From Pseudomonas brenneri (GTDB taxonomy: Bacteria; Pseudomonadota; Gammaproteobacteria; Pseudomonadales; Pseudomonadaceae): a stretch of DNA of 64,000 bases. Under the pieces are notes generated by a model that searched no databases, was not told the DNA's origin, and worked only from the letters and a program-made list of their open reading frames with translations. This document shows positions 16,906-24,600 of the stretch, one piece after another (positions within the stretch are counted from its first letter, which is position 1; each line of letters starts with the position of its first letter). Both the position numbers and the translations under genes were made by a program. The stretch lies in NCBI RefSeq assembly GCF_007858285.1, contig NZ_VFIL01000009.1:62001-126000 (forward strand). Reading direction: 5' to 3'.

Positions 16906-17799
16906 GTCTTGATACGTCATGACTTGGTCTTTGAGCCAGCTGTGCAGGGAGGTTAATTGCGCCGAACGTTTAATCCCCAGTGGCCAGACCAGGTAGTAGC
17001 TCGAAGAATGCGCCGGTTCGATGTCGGTGAGTTTGACCAGCTCCCCACGCTGAATCAGTGAGTGGGCTATCGAGCGGCGCGTCAATGCGACGCCGTGCCC
17101 GAGCCGTACCGCTTCGAGCAGCAATGTTGAATCGGTGAACTCCAGCGAGGCGTGAGGGCGTTGCCCCTCCACGCCCGCTGCGCATAGCCAGGTTGCCCAG
17201 CTTTCACTGGCGTGCAGCAGTGGCTGCTCCAGGATGGCGTGCGGCGTGTCTGGCAGTACACCGTGGTTGAAGTCGCGAGCAGCGACCACCAGCAATGAGT
17301 CGGTCATCAGTGTTTCGCAATGCATATCGGGCCATTGGCCGTGGCCGAAGCGGATTGCGCAATTGACCAGGCCCTGTTCTAAACCGGCGAACGCCATGGT
17401 CGATTCCAATTTCAGGCGCAGCCCGGGATGGGCACTCATGAAACCGTGCAAGCGTGGCAATAACCAGTGCATGGCATAGGAGGGCAGCACCGACAGGGTC
17501 AGTTGCGGGAAATTGGTTCTCGTCAGAAATTTCTCTGTGACCCCGGCTATTTCACCCAGCGCCTGCCTGATCTGGTAGGCATAAATGCGGCCCTCTTCCG
17601 TCAACACCAGGGAACGTCCGCTGCGCATCACCAAGGCAATACCCAAATACTCTTCAAGAGAGCCAATCTGATGGCTGACGGCACTGTGGGTGACGTGCAG
17701 CTCAATGGCCGCCAAATTCACCTTGCCCAGCCGGGCCAAAGCCTCGAAGGCGCGCAATGCGGCGAGTGGAGGGAGCTTCAATAGGTGAATTCCTTTCAC
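16897..17799 (-). CDS. LysR-family transcriptional regulator (GcvA-like)
   Basis: The protein has 300 aa. The N-terminal winged helix (LAALRAFEALARLGKVNLAA, HVTHSAVSHQIGSLEEYLG) is followed by the effector-binding domain. The opening 'LPPLAALRAFEA' is typical of the GcvA/AmpR branch. It is divergent from the NTF2-like gene at 17908, which is the most likely target. In the 108-bp gap TTCACG and CGTGAA face each other, a possible operator. The gene's 3' end runs into the tRNA remnant. The effector is unknown. Confidence 0.9.
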   Translation of the reverse strand: MKGIHLLKLPPLAALRAFEALARLGKVNLAAIELHVTHSAVSHQIGSLEEYLGIALVMRSGRSLVLTEEGRIYAYQIRQALGEIAGVTEKFLTRTNFPQLTLSVLPSYAMHWLLPRLHGFMSAHPGLRLKLESTMAFAGLEQGLVNCAIRFGHGQWPDMHCETLMTDSLLVVAARDFNHGVLPDTPHAILEQPLLHASESWATWLCAAGVEGQRPHASLEFTDSTLLLEAVRLGHGVALTRRSIAHSLIQRGELVKLTDIEPAHSSSYYLVWPLGIKRSAQLTSLHSWLKDQVMTYQDSL

Positions 17800-17907
17800 G
17801 GAAAAGTCTAATAATAGCCGCTATACGTGAAGTGAGCGAGATGCCGATAATAGCGACGATTTAATTATTTAAATAACGTCGTGCTTATAAAGCGGGAGTT
17901 GTTCGCC

Positions 17908-18282
17908 ATGATCAATGAAATCCAGTCGTTTCTGAAAAACTACTTTGATGTGCTGCAAACCCAGGATTTGAATCTGTTCGATCGGGTCTTTCATCGGGGT
18001 TGCGTGTTATATAGCGCGCAAGACTCGACCGTGATCGTCCGGTCTTTTGATGAGTACAGGGCCATGGTTCAAAGCCGTCAGTCGCCAAAAGAAGGTGGTT
18101 TTCCACAACTTGATGAAGTGTTGATGATTGATGTGATGTCTGCGGAAATGGCCATCGTTAAAGTGCGTTTGCGCCTATTCAATAACGTCATGGTCGATTA
18201 CTTGAATTTGATGAAAGTCGATGGCCACTGGATGATCTTCGCCAAACTCTTTCACAAGGCCGGTGAAGTGACAACTCGGTAA
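17908..18282 (+). CDS. NTF2-like (putative lumazine-binding type) small protein
   Basis: The protein has 124 aa. Helix QSFLKNYFDVLQTQDLNL, then VFHRGCVLYS and FDEYRAMVQSR, and C-terminal strands (VDYLNLMKVDGHWMIFAKLFH) match the NTF2-like cone fold of the PF12893 type. Family members include isomerases, hydrolases and binding proteins, so no reaction can be given. The ATG at 17908 has GGGAG about 10 bp upstream. Base composition is more AT-rich than in neighbouring genes, in line with transfer together with the divergent LysR gene. Confidence 0.8.
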   Translation: MINEIQSFLKNYFDVLQTQDLNLFDRVFHRGCVLYSAQDSTVIVRSFDEYRAMVQSRQSPKEGGFPQLDEVLMIDVMSAEMAIVKVRLRLFNNVMVDYLNLMKVDGHWMIFAKLFHKAGEVTTR

Positions 18283-18522
18283 GCTAACCGCCAAATGCAA
18301 AATAAGAGCAATTTTATGTAGTGCAATCTTCGCGTCGCCAGTTTATTCATTCCCACTTACAACGGGAAAGCGCTTTGCCTAGTTGGATATGGCCGTCAGA
18401 AGAGTCTTTGTGATGGAAGCGAAACCAACTTCCTCGCCTTCCCACCACTATCTGAAACCATTGCTCCCTCCTGAAGATAGGTCAGAAGGTGTAAACCTTA
18501 TTCAGGACGGGACAGCGCCCAC
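18283..18522. other. Intergenic stretch without a gene
   Basis: I see no gene, repeat or clear promoter in these 240 bp. The first part is AT-rich (AAATAAGAGCAATTTTATG). The right end carries the copy of GCGCCCAC that borders the tRNA terminator. Confidence 0.5.
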
Positions 18523-18557
18523 AAAAAAGCCCCAGGTCTTGCGACCAGGGGCTTTTT
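18523..18557 (-). terminator. Terminator of the tRNA-Arg gene
   Basis: On the minus strand the stem CCCCTGGTC / GACCTGGGG with loop GCAA is followed by CTTTTTT. One mismatch breaks the stem symmetry seen in the twin copy at 16808. It lies 9 bp after the tRNA 3' end. Confidence 0.85.
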
Positions 18558-18566
18558 GTCTGTATC

Positions 18567-18643
18567 TGGTGCACCCGGCGGGATTCGAACCCACGACCCC
18601 TGCCTTCGGAGGGCAGTACTCTATCCAGCTGAGCTACGGATGC
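18567..18643 (-). tRNA. tRNA-Arg, anticodon CCG
   Basis: The minus strand reads GCATCCG (acceptor), TAGCTCAGCTGGATAGAG (D arm), CTGCC-CTCCGAA-GGCAG (anticodon arm, anticodon CCG, decoding CGG), GGGTTCGAATCCC (T arm) and CGGGTGC-A-CCA. All four stems pair and CCA is genome-encoded. The length is 77 nt. A plausible promoter precedes it and a terminator follows. Confidence 0.96.
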
Positions 18644-18656
18644 TTGTGCGGGCGCC

Positions 18657-18685
18657 ATCATACCCATGTCGACCTTGGGCGTCCA
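18657..18685 (-). promoter_or_regulatory. Probable sigma-70 promoter of tRNA-Arg
   Basis: On the minus strand the -35 like TGGACG (plus 18680-18685) and the -10 like TATGAT (plus 18657-18662) are spaced by 17 bp. The -10 lies about 14 bp before the tRNA 5' end. Confidence 0.55.
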
Positions 18686-19003
18686 TGCTGGTTTTTGGCC
18701 GGCTGGCGGTGGGATTCTGGAGCAGGGAGGCTCTGTACCGGGCGGTGTGTGCCATGGGCGTTGGGTGTGGCGCCGATACGCTTGTCAGAATAATCCGGCT
18801 AATGCGCCGTTTTCGTTCTTTTTTTCGAACAGACTATTGCCCTGAACCCCCATTGATCCTAGGATTCGTTTGAGATTTCAAACGCTCTGTCTCCCGTGCG
18901 CGATTGCGCCCAGTGACTGATTTCCCTGACGGCAGCCTTCGAGGCGCCTTTCAACAACTCTAATTTGCCCCGCGCGCGCGCGGTGCTGTTAAGGAAAGCC
19001 GAC

Positions 19004-20446
19004 ATGCAGCTTAAAGATACCCAGTTGTTTCGCCAGCAAGCCTTTATTGATGGCGCTTGGGTCGATGCGGACAACGGTCAAACGATCAAGGTCAACAACC
19101 CCGCGACTGGCGAGATCCTGGGCACCGTGCCGAAGATGGGCGCTGCCGAAACCCGTCGCGCCATCGAAGCCGCCGACAAGGCCTTGCCGGCCTGGCGCGC
19201 ACTGACGGCCAAGGATCGCGCGAACAAGCTGCGTCGTTGGTTCGAGCTGATCATCGAGAACCAGGATGACCTCGCACGCCTGATGACCCTGGAGCAGGGC
19301 AAGCCGCTGGCCGAAGCCAAGGGCGAAATCGTCTATGCCGCTTCGTTCATCGAGTGGTTCGCCGAAGAGGCCAAGCGTATCTATGGTGACGTGATCCCTG
19401 GCCACCAGCCGGACAAGCGCCTGATCGTGATCAAGCAACCGATCGGCGTCACCGCCGCCATCACGCCGTGGAACTTCCCGGCGGCGATGATCACCCGTAA
19501 AGCCGGCCCGGCCCTGGCCGCCGGTTGCACCATGGTGCTCAAGCCTGCATCGCAAACCCCGTTCTCCGCGTTCGCCCTGGCGGAACTGGCGCAGCGTGCC
19601 GGTATCCCCAAAGGTGTGTTCAGCGTGGTCTCCGGCAGCGCTGGCGATATCGGCAGTGAGCTGACCAGCAACCCTACCGTGCGTAAATTGTCCTTCACCG
19701 GCTCGACCGAAATCGGTCGCCAGTTGATGGCCGAATGCGCCAAGGACATCAAGAAAGTGTCCCTGGAACTGGGCGGCAACGCGCCGTTCATTGTGTTTGA
19801 CGACGCCGACCTGGATAAGGCTGTCGAAGGCGCGATCATTTCCAAATACCGCAACAACGGCCAGACCTGCGTCTGCGCCAACCGCTTGTATATCCAGGAC
19901 TCGGTGTACGACGCGTTCGCTGAAAAACTGAAAGCGGCCGTGGCCAAGTTGAAGATCGGCAACGGTCTGGAAGAAGGCACCACCACCGGTCCCCTGATCG
20001 ACGAAAAAGCCGTGGCCAAGGTTCAGGAACACATCGCCGACGCCCTGAGCAAAGGCGCGACCCTGCTGGCTGGCGGCAAGGTCATGGAAGGTAACTTCTT
20101 CGAACCGACTATCCTCACCAACGTGCCGAAAAACGCCGCTGTGGCCAAGGAAGAAACCTTCGGCCCACTGGCGCCGCTGTTCCGCTTCAAAGACGAAGCC
20201 GAAGTGATCGCCATGTCCAACGACACCGAGTTCGGCCTGGCGTCCTACTTCTATGCCCGCGACCTGGGCCGTGTGTTCCGTGTGGCCGAAGCCCTGGAAT
20301 ACGGTATGGTCGGCGTCAACACCGGGCTGATCTCCAACGAAGTGGCACCGTTCGGCGGTATCAAGGCTTCGGGCCTGGGCCGTGAAGGCTCCAAGTACGG
20401 GATCGAGGACTACCTGGAAATCAAATACCTCTGCCTGGGCATCTAA
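19004..20446 (+). CDS. gabD: GabD, succinate-semialdehyde dehydrogenase
   Basis: The enzyme (480 aa, close to E. coli GabD) oxidises succinate semialdehyde to succinate with NAD(P)+, the last step of GABA degradation. Visible features are the substrate channel TPWNFPAAMITRK, the Rossmann motif SFTGSTEIGR, catalytic Glu in LELGGNAPFIVFDDADLD, and catalytic Cys in NNGQTCVCANR. The ATG at 19004 has AAGGA about 10 bp upstream; in-frame codons to 18965 are read as leader. gabT follows after 183 bp, with a hairpin between the genes. Confidence 0.96.
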   Translation: MQLKDTQLFRQQAFIDGAWVDADNGQTIKVNNPATGEILGTVPKMGAAETRRAIEAADKALPAWRALTAKDRANKLRRWFELIIENQDDLARLMTLEQGKPLAEAKGEIVYAASFIEWFAEEAKRIYGDVIPGHQPDKRLIVIKQPIGVTAAITPWNFPAAMITRKAGPALAAGCTMVLKPASQTPFSAFALAELAQRAGIPKGVFSVVSGSAGDIGSELTSNPTVRKLSFTGSTEIGRQLMAECAKDIKKVSLELGGNAPFIVFDDADLDKAVEGAIISKYRNNGQTCVCANRLYIQDSVYDAFAEKLKAAVAKLKIGNGLEEGTTTGPLIDEKAVAKVQEHIADALSKGATLLAGGKVMEGNFFEPTILTNVPKNAAVAKEETFGPLAPLFRFKDEAEVIAMSNDTEFGLASYFYARDLGRVFRVAEALEYGMVGVNTGLISNEVAPFGGIKASGLGREGSKYGIEDYLEIKYLCLGI

Positions 20447-20468
20447 ACCCGGCAAGGCATTGCGTGAA

Positions 20469-20502
20469 ACGCAAAGGGCACGAGAGCGCTGACCCTTTGC
20501 GT
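20469..20502 (+). terminator. Hairpin between gabD and gabT
   Basis: ACGCAAAGGG pairs with CCCTTTGCGT around a 14-base loop, followed by GTTTTGAATGTT, a weak T-rich tail. It may partly terminate or stabilise gabD mRNA, letting gabD and gabT be expressed at different levels. Confidence 0.55.
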
Positions 20503-20629
20503 GTTTTGAATGTTATTTCGCAAGTGGCCGGGAAAGCTGTGGCAGTCGATCATCGCATGCTGCCGTAGTTGCCTCCCCGCCACGTATTCCTTGGACCACG
20601 CCGCCCGATGAGCGGCGAATGAGGACTTT

Positions 20630-21910
20630 ATGAGCAACAAGACCAACGCATCCCTGATGAAACGCCGCGAAGCCGCTGTACCACGCGGTGTGGGCCAGAT
20701 TCACCCGATCTTCGCCGAATCCGCGAAGAACGCCACGGTAACCGACGTTGAAGGTCGCGAGTTCATCGACTTCGCCGGCGGTATCGCCGTGCTGAACACC
20801 GGTCACTTGCACCCGAAAATCATCGCGGCCGTGACCGAGCAACTGAACAAGCTGACCCACACCTGCTTCCAGGTCCTGGCCTACGAGCCTTACGTGGAGC
20901 TGTGCGAGAAAGTCAACGCCAAGGTCCCGGGTGATTTCGCCAAGAAAACCCTGCTGGTCACCACCGGTTCCGAAGCCGTGGAAAACGCCGTGAAAATTGC
21001 CCGTGCCGCCACTGGCCGTGCCGGTGTGATCGCCTTCACCGGCGCCTACCATGGCCGCACCATGATGACCCTGGGCCTGACCGGCAAAGTCGTGCCGTAC
21101 TCGGCCGGCATGGGCCTGATGCCAGGCGGTGTGTTCCGCGCGCTGTACCCGAACGAGCTGCACGGTGTGAGTGTCGACGACTCCATCGCCAGCATCGAAC
21201 GCATCTTCAAAAACGATGCCGAGCCGCGTGACATCGCTGCGATCATCATCGAGCCGGTACAGGGCGAGGGCGGTTTCTACGTCGCGCCGAAAGCCTTCAT
21301 GAAGCGCCTGCGCGAACTGTGCGACAAGCACGGCATCCTGCTGATCGCCGACGAAGTGCAAACCGGCGCCGGTCGTACCGGTACCTTCTTCGCCATGGAA
21401 CAGATGGGCGTTGCCGCCGACCTGACCACCTTCGCCAAATCCATCGCTGGCGGCTTCCCGCTGGCCGGCGTGTGTGGCAAGGCCGAATACATGGACGCCA
21501 TTGCTCCAGGCGGCCTGGGCGGCACCTATGCTGGTAGCCCGATCGCTTGCGCCGCTGCGCTGGCGGTCATGGACGTGTTCGAAGAAGAGCACCTGCTGGA
21601 CCGTTGCAAGGCTGTCGGCGAGCGTCTGGTCACTGGCCTGAAAGCTATCCAGGCCAAGTACCCGGTGATCGGCGAAGTGCGTGCCCTGGGCGCGATGATC
21701 GCGGTCGAGCTGTTCGAAGATGGCGACAGCCACAAGCCGAACGCTGCTGCCGTGGCTGCTGTGGTCGCCAAGGCGCGCGACAAGGGCCTGATCCTGCTGT
21801 CCTGCGGCACCTACGGCAACGTGTTGCGCGTACTGGTTCCGCTGACCTCGCCGGACGCGCAGTTGGATAAAGGCCTGGCGATTATCGAAGAGTGCTTCGC
21901 AGAGCTTTGA
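20630..21910 (+). CDS. gabT: GabT, 4-aminobutyrate aminotransferase
   Basis: This PLP enzyme (426 aa) transfers the amino group of GABA to 2-oxoglutarate, giving succinate semialdehyde for GabD. The class III signature is clear: TTGSEAVENAVKIAR (cofactor phosphate), IAFTGAYHGRT, the DEVQTGAGRTG block and the Schiff-base Lys at about residue 270 in TFAKSIAGGFP. The length matches E. coli GabT. Its stop lies inside the left arm of an inverted repeat, and a terminator follows within 110 bp. Confidence 0.96.
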   Translation: MSNKTNASLMKRREAAVPRGVGQIHPIFAESAKNATVTDVEGREFIDFAGGIAVLNTGHLHPKIIAAVTEQLNKLTHTCFQVLAYEPYVELCEKVNAKVPGDFAKKTLLVTTGSEAVENAVKIARAATGRAGVIAFTGAYHGRTMMTLGLTGKVVPYSAGMGLMPGGVFRALYPNELHGVSVDDSIASIERIFKNDAEPRDIAAIIIEPVQGEGGFYVAPKAFMKRLRELCDKHGILLIADEVQTGAGRTGTFFAMEQMGVAADLTTFAKSIAGGFPLAGVCGKAEYMDAIAPGGLGGTYAGSPIACAAALAVMDVFEEEHLLDRCKAVGERLVTGLKAIQAKYPVIGEVRALGAMIAVELFEDGDSHKPNAAAVAAVVAKARDKGLILLSCGTYGNVLRVLVPLTSPDAQLDKGLAIIEECFAEL

Positions 21911-21975
21911 GCGGCAAGCTATAAGCTGCAAGTGATGTAACGCTTGTAGCTTGTAGCTTAAAACTTGCCGCTCAA
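21907..21975. repeat. Inverted repeat overlapping the gabT stop
   Basis: TTGAGCGGCAAG at 21907-21918 pairs with CTTGCCGCTCAA at 21964-21975. Inner sequences (AGCTGCAAG and CTTGTAGCT) extend the pairing. The TGA stop of gabT lies in the left arm. Confidence 0.8.
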
Positions 21976-22040
21976 AGAAGCCGCCCGTGAACAAAAAAAC
22001 CGCGTATGCGGTTTTTTTTTGCCCACGGGCGGCTTCTTTG
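21973..22040. terminator. Bidirectional terminator nested in a 17-bp perfect inverted repeat
   Basis: The outer arms CAAAGAAGCCGCCCGTG (21973-21989) and CACGGGCGGCTTCTTTG (22024-22040) are perfectly complementary. Inside, AAAAAAACCGC pairs with GCGGTTTTTTTT (21993-22019), a classical terminator. It ends gabT transcription. The outer arms share three bases with the preceding repeat. Confidence 0.85.
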
Positions 22041-22075
22041 TCTAATGTGCAAGGATTGCCGATGGAGCGTGCTGC

Positions 22076-23287
22076 ATGACTGCTGTTGATTTACCTGCTG
22101 TACCCCGTGTGTTGATTGCCGAGGCCGATCCCTGGTCGCGGGATCTGCTCAAGCAGGTGTTGTTGAATGTGCGCTGCGACGCGCGGCTGGATGTGTGCGC
22201 CGATGGGCAGCAGGCCGCCGGCTTGCTGCGAGACAAACCCTACGATTTGATCATTGCCGATTGGGAACTGCCGGGCGTCGATGGCTTGAGCCTGCTGCGC
22301 AACGTACGCCAGCAGCGGCGGGTGCCGGCGTTGCCGTTTATCCTGTTGAGTACGCGTAATGACAGCGCCAGTGTGCGCGAAGCCCTGCCCCTGGCTCCCA
22401 CCGCTTACTTGACCAAACCCCTGGACATGGAAGGTCTCACGCAACGCCTGCAGGACCTGCTGCTTAACGAAGGCGAAACGGTGTATTGCGAAATCCCGGC
22501 CTTGGCGGCGGGCATGACCTTGTCGGTGTTCCTGGAGCGACGCCGTGAGTTGTCGGACGGCGCGCCGCTACGGGTTGACGTCAAAGCTGCCGTGCAACGC
22601 AGCCTGGCGCCGGAGGGGCTGGATCTCAAGCAGTTGGAAGAGCAGGTGAAAACAGACCCGCAGATCACCGCCGTGCTGATCGCCGCCGCCAACAGCGCTG
22701 GTCATCACGGCACGCCGGTGCAGACCCTGTCCATGGCCCTGCACAAGCTGGCAGCAGGGCAGAGCATGAACCTGATTCTCGGCCTGGCCCTCAAGCACAA
22801 CGTGATCCTCAGCGATGCCGGACTGAAGGAGTACGCCGAGCGCCATTGGCAACTGTCCCAGCAAACCGCGCAATATGCCCGCTCATTGGCGCGCATGCTC
22901 GACCTTGACCACGAGCGCTGCTACAGCGCCGGCATTCTCCATCGCCTGGGCGACCTGGCCCTGCTACGCAGTTTGCAGGAGTGGCGCCAGGGCGGTGGCG
23001 AACTGGATGATGAGTTGATTGGTGAGTCGTTGGTCACCTATGGCGCCAGCTACGGCTCGGCGTTGCGCACGCGCTGGCGTTTGCCCCTTGAGCTGCGCCA
23101 ACTGATCGCGGCGATCTACTCCCTGGAAGGTGGGGTGTATTCCCGTGAGGCGTTGGTGATGAACATAGCTGCGCAACTGGCGGGGCTGACCGAGCATGAA
23201 GGTATCGAGGCGCTGGCCAAGGGCAAGACGGCGCGGCTGCTCAAGGTCGGGCTTTCAGAGTTGATGCGCATCCGCAAGCCTGCGTAG
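22076..23287 (+). CDS. Response regulator with HDOD output domain
   Basis: The protein has 403 aa. The receiver domain (residues 10-130) has the phospho-acceptor Asp62 in LIIADWELPG, the acidic EAD pair near residue 17 and the conserved Lys in YLTKPLD. A linker leads to an HDOD domain (about 190-400; ITAVLIAAANSAGHHG, SAGILHRLGDLALL). HDOD proteins lack HD-phosphodiesterase catalysis and act in signalling, often with c-di-GMP proteins. No kinase is adjacent. It converges on the PAS-GGDEF gene with a 27-bp gap, so the two may be functionally linked. Confidence 0.88.
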   Translation: MTAVDLPAVPRVLIAEADPWSRDLLKQVLLNVRCDARLDVCADGQQAAGLLRDKPYDLIIADWELPGVDGLSLLRNVRQQRRVPALPFILLSTRNDSASVREALPLAPTAYLTKPLDMEGLTQRLQDLLLNEGETVYCEIPALAAGMTLSVFLERRRELSDGAPLRVDVKAAVQRSLAPEGLDLKQLEEQVKTDPQITAVLIAAANSAGHHGTPVQTLSMALHKLAAGQSMNLILGLALKHNVILSDAGLKEYAERHWQLSQQTAQYARSLARMLDLDHERCYSAGILHRLGDLALLRSLQEWRQGGGELDDELIGESLVTYGASYGSALRTRWRLPLELRQLIAAIYSLEGGVYSREALVMNIAAQLAGLTEHEGIEALAKGKTARLLKVGLSELMRIRKPA

Positions 23288-23314
23288 GCACTGTGTCAGG
23301 CACCCTACGGACAT

Positions 23315-24328
23315 TCAACCGACAATTACCCGGTTCTTGCCCTGGCGCTTGGCTTCATACATCGCCGCATCGGCCCGGGCGAACAGGCTGTCGAGGGTTG
23401 TGTCTTCGGCGCTCAGGCTGGCCAGGCCCTGGCTGACAGTCACCACATAGGGTTGGCCTTCGTGACTGAACCCCAGTTGCTGGATTTCCTGTCCCAGGCG
23501 CTCGGCGACCTGTATGGCTGTTTCCGGCGCGCATCCAGGCAGCACGGCGGCAAACTCTTCGCCGCCAATGCGTCCGAACAGGTCGCCACGGCGCAATATG
23601 CCTCGCCCGCTCTCGGCGATACGCAACAGCACCTGATCGCCCTCCAGGTGGCCGTAGGTGTCGTTGATGGCCTTGAAATCATCGATGTCTAACAGCAGGA
23701 ACGCCAGGGGCAGGCCCTGGGCGCTGGCCCGTTCGAATTCGTGATGGGCGCATTCAAAGAAGTGCCGGCGGTTGCTGCTGCGGGTCAGCACATCGGTGGT
23801 GGCCAGGCGTTGCAGTTCGAGTTCCAGGTGCTTTTTTTCGGTGATGTCTTCAGCGATGCCCACCACAATCAGCGGTTTTCCCGGGGTGGCCTGCTGGTTG
23901 GTAAAGCACTTGTCGCTGAGCCAGCGGATCTGCCCGTCAGCGGTGATGATGCGGTACTGGCGATCCTCGACCGCCCCCAGTTCCAGTACTTGGGCCAGGC
24001 TTCGCTCTGCGTATTCCTGGTCTTCGGGGTGGATGCTGTCGCGCCAGCCACGGTGGTCGGCCAGCAGCAGGCCTGCCGAAAGACCAAAGATGCGCTCATA
24101 CGCGGGGCTCACGTACAGCACGCGCCGGGTTTCCCACTCGATGGCCCAGAGCACTGCGTTGACGCTCACCAGCAGTGAACTCAACAGTTGCTCACGCTCG
24201 CTCAGGCGCTCCACTTCGCCTTGGGCGTGCATCAACGCCAGCAAGGTGGCAGCAGCGGCCGGGCGCGACGTATCCGCCGAGTCGGGGGTGGTGGGGGTCG
24301 GGGAGTCCTTTTCGTGGACCATCGGCAC
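23315..24328 (-). CDS. PAS-GGDEF diguanylate cyclase
   Basis: The protein (337 aa) makes c-di-GMP from GTP. An N-terminal helix is followed by a PAS/PAC domain (residues 50-165; YVSPAYERIFGLSAG, AEDITEKKHLELELQRLA). The GGDEF domain has an intact active site GGEEF (RIGGEEFAAVLPG) and the inhibitory RxxD site (RRGD) five residues before it, so product feedback is expected. There is no membrane segment, so it should be cytoplasmic. A Met codon two residues further in is an alternative start. Confidence 0.93.
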   Translation of the reverse strand: MPMVHEKDSPTPTTPDSADTSRPAAAATLLALMHAQGEVERLSEREQLLSSLLVSVNAVLWAIEWETRRVLYVSPAYERIFGLSAGLLLADHRGWRDSIHPEDQEYAERSLAQVLELGAVEDRQYRIITADGQIRWLSDKCFTNQQATPGKPLIVVGIAEDITEKKHLELELQRLATTDVLTRSSNRRHFFECAHHEFERASAQGLPLAFLLLDIDDFKAINDTYGHLEGDQVLLRIAESGRGILRRGDLFGRIGGEEFAAVLPGCAPETAIQVAERLGQEIQQLGFSHEGQPYVVTVSQGLASLSAEDTTLDSLFARADAAMYEAKRQGKNRVIVG

Positions 24329-24512
24329 AATTCTCTCTGGACATGCCGCAGCATCGAACAGCAGTCAAAACAAAGCCCGCCAGGATGGCGAAGTGTTGTT
24401 TGAGAGAGGGGAATTGCAGCTAAGTTCCGTTATCAGTCGCGATTGAGACGGAATGTTCGGTGACTGTGAAATGGCGCCAAAAAACTGGAGGTCGGCTTGG
24501 AATGTACCTGGG

Positions 24513-24596
24513 CCTTGTAGGAACTGGCTTGCCAGCGATGGGGCCTTGAATGTGGAGTGCAGTTCAAGGCCTCATCGCCGGCAAACCGGCTTCTGC
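24513..24596. repeat. REPIN-like inverted repeat, divergent subtype
   Basis: GTAGGAACTGGCTTGCCAGCGATG faces CATCGCCGGCAAACCGGCTTCTGC, with GGCCTTGAA / TTCAAGGCC pairing inside. It fills much of the gap between the GGDEF and desaturase genes. The other bases of this gap (24329-24512) show no gene. Confidence 0.75.
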
Positions 24597-24600
24597 AATG

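Noticed and set aside
18989..20455. 488-codon minus-strand frame across gabD
   Set aside because: It is fully antisense to a clear dehydrogenase, has no recognisable motif and no promoter or ribosome site.
20513..21994. 493-codon minus-strand frame across gabT
   Set aside because: Antisense to an intact aminotransferase gene and starting within the terminator repeat; no family features.
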